DNA of 13,654 nt from positions 1-13,654 of the forward strand of contig JAITOJ010000040.1 in the NCBI GenBank assembly GCA_031290005.1, written 5' to 3'. Of this stretch, positions 1 to 5,726 are shown piece by piece. The notes under the pieces are model-generated. The model did no database searches, was not told where the DNA came from, and was given only the letters and a program-made list of their open reading frames with translations. Source of the DNA: Treponema sp. (GTDB lineage: Bacteria > Spirochaetota > Spirochaetia > Treponematales > Treponemataceae). A program made the position numbers and the translations under genes. How positions within the stretch are numbered: position 1 is the first letter of the stretch; each line of letters starts with the position of its first letter.

Positions 1-470
1 TCTTTGGCCACGTCTGATTTGCTCAGGCTGACCACGGCCCAAAAATTCCCCTGCGCGTCCGTATCCGCCTCGACCACATGAGAACCCTGTAGGGTTGACT
101 TTGACAAGGCCAGGGTAAAATTTTCCTGGAACGACACCACCGCGGAGGGGTCAACTTCACTGCCGGCGGTGTAATCCCGAACCATATCCTGTATCATGGT
201 GTTCAACTGCCGGGACAGGTCCGCCCGGGCACGGGTCTGGGCGATAGTCATGGACTGGCTGAGAGACGCCATCTTTGCGGTGCCAATGCCAATAAGCGCG
301 TCCTCCGGGACATTCATCATCGCTGATTTTACAAAATCAGGAACGCCTCCGGGAACTTTCCGCTCCGCGGGTGCGGATGCAGACGCGACAGTCTTGCCGC
401 CTGTAGAAGCACAGCCGGCCAGAGAACCCAGCAGCACTGCTGCCAACGTAAAACTCAAAAACTTTTTCAT
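1..470 (-). CDS. LPP20-like lipoprotein, C-terminus beyond window edge
   Basis: The ATG is at 470-468, and the reading frame stays open to position 1, so 156 codons are visible and the C-terminus is missing. The start is supported by GGAG at 480-477, six bases upstream. Residues 1-20 form a lipoprotein signal: two lysines, a hydrophobic stretch and a lipobox L17-A18-G19-C20, followed by a Ser/Ala/Gly-rich spacer. The mature part has the pattern of LPP20-family lipoproteins: a proline-rich entry, a GIG motif, then a helix rich in Ala, Arg and Gln (about residues 72-90), and a beta-strand segment ending in WAVVSLSKSD. It is expected to sit in the cell envelope. LPP20-like proteins often occur beside CsgG/LpoB-like lipoproteins, as here, and in some bacteria such pairs serve flagellar or cell-wall assemblies. 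The exact role here is unknown. It has its own promoter candidate at 512-539. Confidence 0.75.
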   Translation of the reverse strand, partial: MKKFLSFTLAAVLLGSLAGCASTGGKTVASASAPAERKVPGGVPDFVKSAMMNVPEDALIGIGTAKMASLSQSMTIAQTRARADLSRQLNTMIQDMVRDYTAGSEVDPSAVVSFQENFTLALSKSTLQGSHVVEADTDAQGNFWAVVSLSKSDVAK

Positions 471-511
471 ACAAAACTCCTTAATAGAAAATAACCTGCC
501 CATACGGGCGG

Positions 512-539
512 TTTATAGAATCGTAACAACATCAAACAA
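512..539 (-). promoter_or_regulatory. Sigma70-type promoter for the LPP20-like gene
   Basis: Read on the minus strand, TTGTTT (539-534) is followed after 16 bases by TATAAA (517-512). The predicted transcript would start near 505 and have a leader of about 35 bases that contains a short stem-loop (496-511, GCCC/GGGC with two outer pairs) and then the GGAG ribosome binding site. Confidence 0.5.
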
Positions 540-555
540 GAGCGCGATTTTTATG

Positions 556-577
556 TTATCCCATAGACTTTCCTCCT
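556..577 (-). other. Consensus ribosome binding site before a two-codon ORF (Met-Gly-stop)
   Basis: On the minus strand AGGAGG (577-572) lies seven bases before ATG (564-562). The next codons are GGA and TAA, so the ORF would make only Met-Gly. It may be the relic of a gene start, a regulatory minigene in the leader between the two lipoprotein genes, or chance. The surrounding 471-664 region otherwise holds only the promoter listed separately and GC-rich sequence with no clear terminator. Confidence 0.3.
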
Positions 578-664
578 AAAACTTTTCGGACGCGGCGGCC
601 ACCACCTGCGCCCACCGCACTGCCACAACCAATCGGGCGGATCTCTTTCTAATAGCCCAATGCA

Positions 665-1426
665 TCAAAACTGTTCCCTGGCCATGGTTAAAATTTTTGC
701 AGTTTTTACATCTAATGCCTTTATTATCAGGCGTTGTGTATCCCCTGAACCGCTAATAGTTCCGGTAATCACAACATTCGCACCTAACATGCTTCCTATT
801 GAAACCGCAGAAGCATCACTAACATCACCGGACATCTGAAAATCTTGTTCCGATCTTACAGAGTCCAAAGTTTTCCGATCTACCATCTGAAATTCTTTTG
901 AATCAACCAGTTGAAATTCAATTTCGTCCATTACAAATGAGGCAGCATTCCTGTCTCTTGAAGAAACACTTAATACCGCAACTGTCGCTTTCTTTGGTAG
1001 TTCGTATATTAATGTTTCACAAGCACGGTTTACCGCACCCTCTATGCCTCCAGTTGCCCCTTGGGTACGGCTGACTTGATTGACTGGACTGGCCGGAGCG
1101 ACTTGATTGGCTGGAGCGACTGGACTGGCTGACTGGGATGCTTCAGTGCTGAGAATTCTCGTCTCAATTTTTTTGAATTCGCCAACGCTGCCGATATACA
1201 CGAACGTATCAACAACCGAAGATATCCAAGCTGTGGTCCATCCCCACAATACCCAGTTACATACCAGTTTAACGGTGTTTTTTGTTTTGTCGCTATGTAT
1301 CTCGTCCATAGCCGCTTCCTTTGGAAGCCCCATGTAATCGGAATACCGCGGCCGCGACACACAACTACTGAACATTGAAAAAACAAAAAACATCAGCCCG
1401 ACAAAAACAACCATCTTCTTTTCCAT
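665..1426 (-). CDS. CsgG/LpoB-like lipoprotein
   Basis: This encodes 253 residues. The start is firm: AGGAGG (1440-1435) lies eight bases before the ATG. Residues 1-22 are a lipoprotein signal ending in lipobox F19-S20-S21-C22. A hydrophobic, Trp-rich stretch at about 53-80 could touch or cross a membrane. Residues 98-120 are a low-complexity Ala/Pro/Val/Gln linker made of short repeats. Residues 128-253 have the alternating strand/helix pattern of the CsgG / penicillin-binding-protein-activator LpoB fold, including a strand with VAVLSVSS, a FQMVDRKTLDSV segment, and LGANVVITGTI, which is typical of these proteins. They usually act in the periplasm as lipoproteins at the outer membrane. A role in cell-wall synthesis control or envelope assembly is an inference. 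It lies directly upstream of the LPP20-like gene on the same strand. It is divergent from an XRE regulator, whose likely operator overlaps its promoter. Confidence 0.75.
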   Translation of the reverse strand: MEKKMVVFVGLMFFVFSMFSSCVSRPRYSDYMGLPKEAAMDEIHSDKTKNTVKLVCNWVLWGWTTAWISSVVDTFVYIGSVGEFKKIETRILSTEASQSASPVAPANQVAPASPVNQVSRTQGATGGIEGAVNRACETLIYELPKKATVAVLSVSSRDRNAASFVMDEIEFQLVDSKEFQMVDRKTLDSVRSEQDFQMSGDVSDASAVSIGSMLGANVVITGTISGSGDTQRLIIKALDVKTAKILTMAREQF

Positions 1427-1653
1427 TCTCTATACCTCCTAATTTGGTAAAAATATCGTGTCTGGACGAACCCTTTCGTCCATAACACCCGTTTGACGGA
1501 AGACTGCCCGTCACCAGATTCAAAAAATCTTTTCCGCACAACGTGCGTTTATCCCACAACAATCCCAGCGTAGTACGCCCCCTGTTCCCTGCGGAATCAG
1601 TTCCGTATTAGTCTGCATAACAATATCTGTTTCCTTTTGTTTTATCAGTTAAT
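1427..1653 (-). other. Long 5' leader with four short stem-loops
   Basis: This is most of the 320-base stretch without a gene (1427-1746). If transcription starts about seven bases after the -10 box at 1665-1660, the leader is roughly 225 bases. It contains perfect stems at 1464-1481 (7 bp, 4-base loop), 1495-1512 (5 bp), 1535-1547 (5 bp, 3-base loop) and 1592-1605 (5 bp, 4-base loop). A possible 32-codon leader ORF runs from ATG 1618 to TGA 1520 but lacks a well-placed ribosome binding site. No U-run follows any stem, so transcription attenuation is not evident; control of translation or of RNA stability is possible. Confidence 0.4.
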
Positions 1654-1659
1654 CAGTCA

Positions 1660-1687
1660 ATTATATCAGTTTTTTGATTATTGTCAA
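1660..1687 (-). promoter_or_regulatory. Perfect-consensus sigma70 promoter for the lipoprotein gene
   Basis: On the minus strand TTGACA (1687-1682) and TATAAT (1665-1660) are separated by 16 bases. Both hexamers match the consensus exactly, so this should be intrinsically strong and is a natural target for repression. Three ATCAGT copies (starting at 1644, 1652 and 1665 on the plus strand) lie around and just downstream of it. Confidence 0.7.
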
Positions 1688-1728
1688 TACCTTTTCAATC
1701 ATAATAATAGTAAATAAAAGGTATTTGA
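1684..1728. promoter_or_regulatory. Inverted-repeat operator candidate between the XRE regulator and the lipoprotein gene
   Basis: AATACCTTTT (1686-1695) and its exact reverse complement AAAAGGTATT (1716-1725) are separated by 20 bases; allowing a one-base insertion extends the arms to 1684-1695 and 1716-1728. The arms are centred about 30 bp apart, near three helical turns. The left arm overlaps the -35 box of the minus-strand lipoprotein promoter. The right arm lies just before the regulator's ribosome binding site. A plus-strand promoter candidate (TTGTCA 1681-1686, AATAAT 1703-1708, 16-base spacing) lies across it. Confidence 0.5.
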
Positions 1729-1746
1729 TGGATGTAAGGAGAAATT

Positions 1747-2055
1747 GTGACCGATATTAGAAAAGTGCTGGCCGAAAATATGAAGCTGTATCGGAAAACG
1801 AAGGGATTATCGCAAAATACTCTGGCTGAAAAAATTGATTCCGCCACCAGTTATATTGCTATGATTGAAACCGGAAAACAATTCCCCTCTCCGCAAATGA
1901 TGGAAAAAATCGCCGCCGCGCTTGAAATCGACACTCCTGATTTATTTATGGCAAAAAAATTTGAAATATATGCACTGGAAGAACGTTATAAGGCAGTGCT
2001 GGGCTGTCTGGAAGAAATTATCCGCGCTGAACTGAACAAATTATCTGTGCATTAA
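1747..2055 (+). CDS. XRE-family HTH transcriptional regulator
   Basis: This encodes 102 residues. The start codon is GTG at 1747, chosen because AAGGAG (1736-1741) lies five bases upstream. Residues about 7-66 form a Cro/C1-type helix-turn-helix domain: the core LSQNTLAEKIDSATSYIAMIETGK is the scaffold plus recognition helix, and PSPQMMEKIAAALEIDTPDLF is the following helix pair. The remaining 35 residues are a predicted helix (EERYKAVLGCLEEIIRAELNKL) that may mediate dimerisation. It binds DNA in the cytoplasm. It is divergent from the CsgG-like lipoprotein gene, and a 10-bp inverted repeat lies between them, so autoregulation plus repression of the lipoprotein genes is the simplest reading. 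No metabolite-binding or peptidase domain is present. The gene is AT-rich compared with the peptidoglycan operon, as is its divergent neighbour. Confidence 0.9.
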   Translation: MTDIRKVLAENMKLYRKTKGLSQNTLAEKIDSATSYIAMIETGKQFPSPQMMEKIAAALEIDTPDLFMAKKFEIYALEERYKAVLGCLEEIIRAELNKLSVH

Positions 2056-2128
2056 CGCCGTCCTGCTGCGGCTTCAACACCGGGAATTCAACGGTCAAGA
2101 CTTCTGTAACCCCTGTATTGCCTAACTG

Positions 2129-2157
2129 TTGACACCGGCCCGGTTATTTGCTAGTGT
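2129..2157 (+). promoter_or_regulatory. Promoter candidate for the beta-helix gene, implying a very short leader
   Basis: TTGACA (2129-2134) is followed after 17 bases by TAGTGT (2152-2157), preceded by TG at 2149-2150 (extended -10 form). The -10 match is weak. Transcription would begin around 2164, only a few bases before the ATG at 2167, and no Shine-Dalgarno sequence is visible. Confidence 0.35.
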
Positions 2158-2166
2158 TATACAAGA

Positions 2167-4155
2167 ATGACTGGATTTATACGAAAATTGATTTGCGCTG
2201 TTCTCTGTATCGGCGTTCTGGGGGCATGGAAATTATCAGCCGCAGGGAACGCCGATCCGTCAACGTTTTATTATGTGAAAGCTAACGGCAATGATGCAAA
2301 AAATACCGGACATTCTCTGAACAGCCCCTATAAGACCCTGGCAAAGGCCCTGAGTGCTCTCAAATCTGAGAAAAAATCAAATATTGTTGTAATCATTGGT
2401 GAACTTAACGCGGCATCGGAAGGAAGCGCCAGTGAACAGGACAGCATTTTCCGCATCATGAATTCAGGAAGACAAGAAATCATCATAGCCGGAGTAGACA
2501 CCAGCTCCAAATTATCCGCCGCTGGAACCGGGAAACGGGTATTCACCATAGATGGCTTTTCCAATATACGCTTTGAGAATGTGGTTATTTCCGGCGGAAA
2601 AGCAATTCGCGGAGGCGGTATTTTGGCCGCTAACAACGCGGTAGTTACGCTGGGTACCAGCGTAGTGGTCACTGGCAATGAAGCCCGGCACGGGGGCGGC
2701 ATCCTGTTGAACGGCGGCGTCCTTACCATCGCGGGGGGAGAAGTTTCAGGAAACAGAGCGGAAGAAGGCCGGGGCGGCGGAATCAGCGTTGACGGAAGCG
2801 GCTCAGTGGTCATGCAGGCCGGAAAAATATTTGGGAATCAGGCGCAAACCGGCGGCGGTATCGCCCTTGTCGGTTCCAATAACGCCATCACTCTTACCAT
2901 ATCCGGAGGTGAAATACTGTCTAACCGGGCTTTCAAGTCCGACGGGGGGGGGATATTTTTAAGCGGCGGCATTCTTACTGTCACCGGTGGTACTATTGCC
3001 GAAAACGTGTCTGACACAGGCCGGGGCGGCGGAGTATGCGTGAGCGGCAATGGTATATTTATCATGGAAAACGGAGGAATCGAAAATAACCGGTCGCAAA
3101 ATGGCGGCGGCGGGGTAGCAATTATTGCCGGAGACACCTCTGTGTCCTTTACATTCAAAAACGGCAGAATCGCGAACAATGAATCCCTGTCGCAAAACGG
3201 CGGCGGCGGCGGCATTTTGCTGAGCGGCGGCTCTCTGACAATCAGCGGCGGCAGTATCACCGGCAACCGGGCCGAAGGCGGCGGCGGCGTATTCTTTTCC
3301 GATTACGGTGTTTCCGGTTTTTTCGACCTGTCCGGGGGGGTTATATCAGGCAATGAAGCTTCTATTGGCGGCGGGGTAATTGTGTACAGTTCCGGACAAG
3401 CCGCCAGGCGTCTTTCGGTTTTTTCCATGTCCGGGGGAGAAATTACCCGGAACAAGGCGGAAGGGGGCGCGGGAATATTTTTTTCAGGCACTCAGAGTGG
3501 TCAAAGTATTATCGAAATGCGGGGAGGAACCATCAGTTATAATATTTCTTCCGACTCAGGCGGCGGATTAAGTCTCTACGATGGTCTTTTTACCTTTGTT
3601 GACGGCAGTATCACCGGCAATCAGGCGGGTAACCACGGCGGCGGTGTGTTCGTCAGCGCCGGGACAGTCGAGCTGAAGGGAGGGAACATTAACGAAAATG
3701 TTTCCTCCGGTATCGGCGGCGGCATTGCCCTTACGGATTGTACCCTGGTTTTTACCAATGGTTCCGTAACCGGCAATCAAGCTCAATCCGGCGGGGGCAT
3801 CTATTTGAATTCTTCCGGTTTGGCATCAGGAATGACAAACGGCAGCATCTCCAAAAACAAGGCAACCCTGACTGGCGGAGGACTTGTGGTGATGAGGGGT
3901 TCCTTTTCCATGTCCGGGGGAACAGTCAGCGGCAATCAAGCCAAAACAGGCGGCGGAATCGCGACTTCCAGCGAAGGTATTTTTACCAAATCCAGCGGCA
4001 TCATATACGGCAGAGGTACTACCAGCGAGTCAAATACAGCGGACAACAACTCAGGTCATGCGGCATACCGGGAAACCGGCACAACTCATTACCGGAACAG
4101 CACCGTAGGCACCGCGGAATTTTTTTCCTCGGTCAATGAAATAGGCTGGGAATAA
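2167..4155 (+). CDS. Secreted glycine-rich parallel beta-helix repeat protein
   Basis: This encodes 662 residues. Residues 1-26 are a cleavable signal peptide (basic start, hydrophobic core, likely cut after S-A-A26). Residues about 34-62 (FYYVKANGNDAKNTG, then SPYKTLAKAL) match the entry motif of DUF1565-like/right-handed beta-helix proteins. From about residue 144 to 600 there are some 17 coils, each built on GGG(I/V/L) followed by a short strand, a (S/T)GG turn and an I-x-x-N-x-A/S asparagine ladder. The same logic is seen in polymorphic membrane proteins and treponemal surface proteins. The C-terminus (about 605-662, with IYG, NTADNNSGHA and HYRNSTVG) is a non-repetitive cap. No autotransporter barrel or membrane anchor is seen, so it may be secreted, periplasmic, or held at the surface by other means. 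No catalytic residues were recognised; adhesion or carbohydrate binding is possible but unproven. The gene is G-rich and contains a G9 run. It converges with murA, with only ten bases between the stop codons. Confidence 0.8.
   Translation: MTGFIRKLICAVLCIGVLGAWKLSAAGNADPSTFYYVKANGNDAKNTGHSLNSPYKTLAKALSALKSEKKSNIVVIIGELNAASEGSASEQDSIFRIMNSGRQEIIIAGVDTSSKLSAAGTGKRVFTIDGFSNIRFENVVISGGKAIRGGGILAANNAVVTLGTSVVVTGNEARHGGGILLNGGVLTIAGGEVSGNRAEEGRGGGISVDGSGSVVMQAGKIFGNQAQTGGGIALVGSNNAITLTISGGEILSNRAFKSDGGGIFLSGGILTVTGGTIAENVSDTGRGGGVCVSGNGIFIMENGGIENNRSQNGGGGVAIIAGDTSVSFTFKNGRIANNESLSQNGGGGGILLSGGSLTISGGSITGNRAEGGGGVFFSDYGVSGFFDLSGGVISGNEASIGGGVIVYSSGQAARRLSVFSMSGGEITRNKAEGGAGIFFSGTQSGQSIIEMRGGTISYNISSDSGGGLSLYDGLFTFVDGSITGNQAGNHGGGVFVSAGTVELKGGNINENVSSGIGGGIALTDCTLVFTNGSVTGNQAQSGGGIYLNSSGLASGMTNGSISKNKATLTGGGLVVMRGSFSMSGGTVSGNQAKTGGGIATSSEGIFTKSSGIIYGRGTTSESNTADNNSGHAAYRETGTTHYRNSTVGTAEFFSSVNEIGWE
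2944..2952 (+). repeat. G9 homopolymer inside the beta-helix gene
   Basis: Nine consecutive G encode three glycines (residues 260-262) of one GGG coil. Loss of one G puts TAA in frame within four codons of the run, and gain of one G gives TGA about 20 codons later. A second run of seven G is at 3334-3340 (residues 390-392), and five GGC triplets are at 3199-3213. Such tracts are classic sites of slipped-strand phase variation in surface proteins. Confidence 0.6.
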
Positions 4156-4165
4156 CGTTTATTTT

Positions 4166-5443
4166 CTATTCAATCCGCTGTATACGCGCCCCCAGGCTTT
4201 TGAGGCGCTCCGTGAGGTTTTCGTATCCCCGTTCCACCTGATAGATGTTGCTGATAACGCTTTTCCCTTCCGCTGCCAGCGCGGCAATAACCAGGGCCAT
4301 GCCGGCCCGAACATCCGGTGAAACAAGCTGTTCCCCATGAAGGGCGGTCGCGCCGGAAACCACTGCCCGGTGGGGATCGCACAGGATGATTTTTGCCCCC
4401 ATGCTGATGAGCCGGTCAACAAAAAACATTCGGGATTCAAACAGTTTTTCGTGAATCAGTACCGTGCCGTTCACCTGGGTTGCCGCCACAATCATGATAC
4501 TGATGAGGTCTGGGGGGAATCCCGGCCAGGGGGCGTCGTCGATTTTGGGAATCATGCCTCCAAAATCGGTGTTGACCCACATATCCTGTCCCGTCGGCAG
4601 GACGAGGTCTGAGCCTTCTATGGTCCAGCGGATTCCCAGCTTGCCGAAGGCCGCTTTGAGGGGCCGCATTTCTCGTTCCCGGACGCCCTCAATGGTGACG
4701 CTGCCCCGGGTGGCCGCCGCGAGGCCGATGAAGGAACCGATTTCCATATAATCCGGGCCGATGGCAAAGTCCGTGCCGTGCAGTTCCCGCGTTCCTTCGA
4801 TAGTCAGAATGTTGCTGCCGATGCCGCCAATCCGAGCGCCCATGGCGTTGAGCATAGTACATACATCCTGAATATGCGGCTCGCTGGCCGCGTTGGTCAG
4901 GATAGTCGTCCCTTCGGCAAGGACAGCGGCCATGACCGCGTTTTCCGTGGCGGTCACCGACGCTTCGTCCAGAAAGATGTCGGCCCCGCAGAGTTTGTTG
5001 GCGCTGAAATTAAACTGTCCGTTAATAACGACCCGCGCCCCCAATTCGGTGAGGGCAAGAAAGTGGGTGTCCAGCCTGCGACGACCGATGACATCCCCGC
5101 CCGGAGGCGGCAGGACAGCCTTGCCGGTGCGGGCGATCAGCGGCCCGGCGAACAGGATGGAAGCCCTGATTTTATGGGAAAGTTCCCGCGGAATAACCGA
5201 AGTGATGCCGCCGGAGGCGGTGATTTTCCAGGAGTTGGCGTCCAGGCGTTCGGTTTTTGCTCCCAGGTTATTGAGGATTTCCAGCATCACCGCCACGTCT
5301 TCAATGTCCGGAATATTCCGCAGAATAACCGGCTCCGCGGTGAGCAGCGTTGCCGCGATACAGGGGAGCGCCGCGTTTTTGTTTCCCCGCGCCCGGACGC
5401 GCCCCTGTACCGGGAAACCCCCTTCAATATGATATTCAGCCAT
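4166..5443 (-). CDS. murA: UDP-N-acetylglucosamine 1-carboxyvinyltransferase, Asp-type
   Basis: This encodes 425 residues from ATG 5443-5441; AGGA lies eight bases upstream. The frame remains open to 5512, but the extra N-terminus is not MurA-like. The cytoplasmic enzyme transfers enolpyruvyl from phosphoenolpyruvate to UDP-GlcNAc, the first committed step of peptidoglycan synthesis. Length and motifs fit the whole family: N21-K22-N23 with the substrate-binding lysine, KIRASILFAGPL at 91-102, PPD with the catalytic-base aspartate about two-thirds along, and DVRAGMALVIAALAAEG with the conserved Arg near the end, followed by an N-terminal-like RGYENL motif. The loop that carries Cys115 in E. 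coli reads PPGGDVIG here, with Asp117 (codon GAT at 5095-5093) in place of Cys. The Cys-to-Asp form occurs naturally in Mycobacterium, Chlamydia and Borrelia and gives intrinsic fosfomycin resistance. It is the last gene of the murE-ddl-pepT-TSCPD-murA run, 22 bases after the preceding stop codon. Confidence 0.95.
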   Translation of the reverse strand: MAEYHIEGGFPVQGRVRARGNKNAALPCIAATLLTAEPVILRNIPDIEDVAVMLEILNNLGAKTERLDANSWKITASGGITSVIPRELSHKIRASILFAGPLIARTGKAVLPPPGGDVIGRRRLDTHFLALTELGARVVINGQFNFSANKLCGADIFLDEASVTATENAVMAAVLAEGTTILTNAASEPHIQDVCTMLNAMGARIGGIGSNILTIEGTRELHGTDFAIGPDYMEIGSFIGLAAATRGSVTIEGVREREMRPLKAAFGKLGIRWTIEGSDLVLPTGQDMWVNTDFGGMIPKIDDAPWPGFPPDLISIMIVAATQVNGTVLIHEKLFESRMFFVDRLISMGAKIILCDPHRAVVSGATALHGEQLVSPDVRAGMALVIAALAAEGKSVISNIYQVERGYENLTERLKSLGARIQRIE

Positions 5444-5465
5444 CGGCCCCTTCCTTTTTGACCGG

Positions 5466-5726
5466 TTAGTCCGTTTTATTCGCTCCCAGGGCGTTTTCCA
5501 GGGCCAGAGCAAGCTGGTCTGGACAACTTGTTTTCTTGCGACCGCAGGGAATCCCTTTGAGCATCCTGACTATTTCAGCCACCGGCTTGCCGTCAACCAG
5601 GGCGGAGACTGCCCGCAGATTGCCTTCGCAACCGCCGGTAAAAAATATCTCCCGCACGATTCCGTCGGTAATATCAAACTCAATCAGCGATGGGCAAATG
5701 CCCTTGGGTCTATATGTGATTCTCAT
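5466..5726 (-). CDS. TSCPD-domain protein (TIGR03905-like), possible metal-binding protein
   Basis: This encodes 86 residues. ATG 5726-5724 overlaps the pepT stop codon as ATGA, which decides the start over an upstream in-frame extension (open to 5798) that lies wholly inside pepT. The start MRITYRPKGICPS, the central TGGCEGNL and the motif T66-S67-C68-P69-D70 are diagnostic of the small stand-alone TSCPD family. Four cysteines (C11, C33, C61, C68) are well placed to bind a metal ion. The same TSCPD segment is known at the C-terminus of some vitamin B12-dependent ribonucleotide reductases. The function of the stand-alone protein is unknown; it is predicted to be cytoplasmic. Tight coupling to pepT and a 22-base gap to murA show that it is co-transcribed with them. 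A G6 run just upstream (5728-5733 region) could serve as a weak ribosome binding site. Confidence 0.85.
   Translation of the reverse strand: MRITYRPKGICPSLIEFDITDGIVREIFFTGGCEGNLRAVSALVDGKPVAEIVRMLKGIPCGRKKTSCPDQLALALENALGANKTD

Noticed and set aside
196..579. Plus-strand frame of 127 residues opposite the LPP20-like gene
   Set aside because: The minus strand encodes a lipoprotein with a signal peptide, lipobox and ribosome binding site over the same bases; the plus frame has none of these.
1038..1400. Minus-strand frame of 114 residues overlapping the CsgG-like gene
   Set aside because: It is a shifted reading of the lipoprotein gene, lacking a start signal, and its apparent repeats come from the linker DNA repeats.
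1365..1562. Minus-strand frame of 65 residues upstream of the CsgG-like gene
   Set aside because: It starts without a ribosome binding site, overlaps the well-supported lipoprotein start in another frame, and has no protein-like pattern.
2041..2166. Terminator after the XRE gene
   Set aside because: Only 4-bp stems (for example GCCG/CGGC near 2056-2071) can be drawn and there is no T-run.
2328..3491. Minus-strand frames rich in proline opposite the beta-helix gene
   Set aside because: The Pro-rich sequence is simply the complement of the GGC/GGG glycine codons of the repeat gene.
2590..3990. Regular repeats resembling a CRISPR or tandem DNA array
   Set aside because: The units differ in length and sequence, are in frame, and encode beta-helix coils; there are no constant repeats with unique spacers.
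4778..5461. Long open frames on the plus strand opposite murA
   Set aside because: They run antisense to a clear MurA, have no ribosome binding site or recognisable protein features, and arise from the GC-rich codon use of murA. The same applies to plus-strand frames at 5726-6436, 7594-8097, 8133-8723 and 8838-9650 opposite pepT, ddl and murE.
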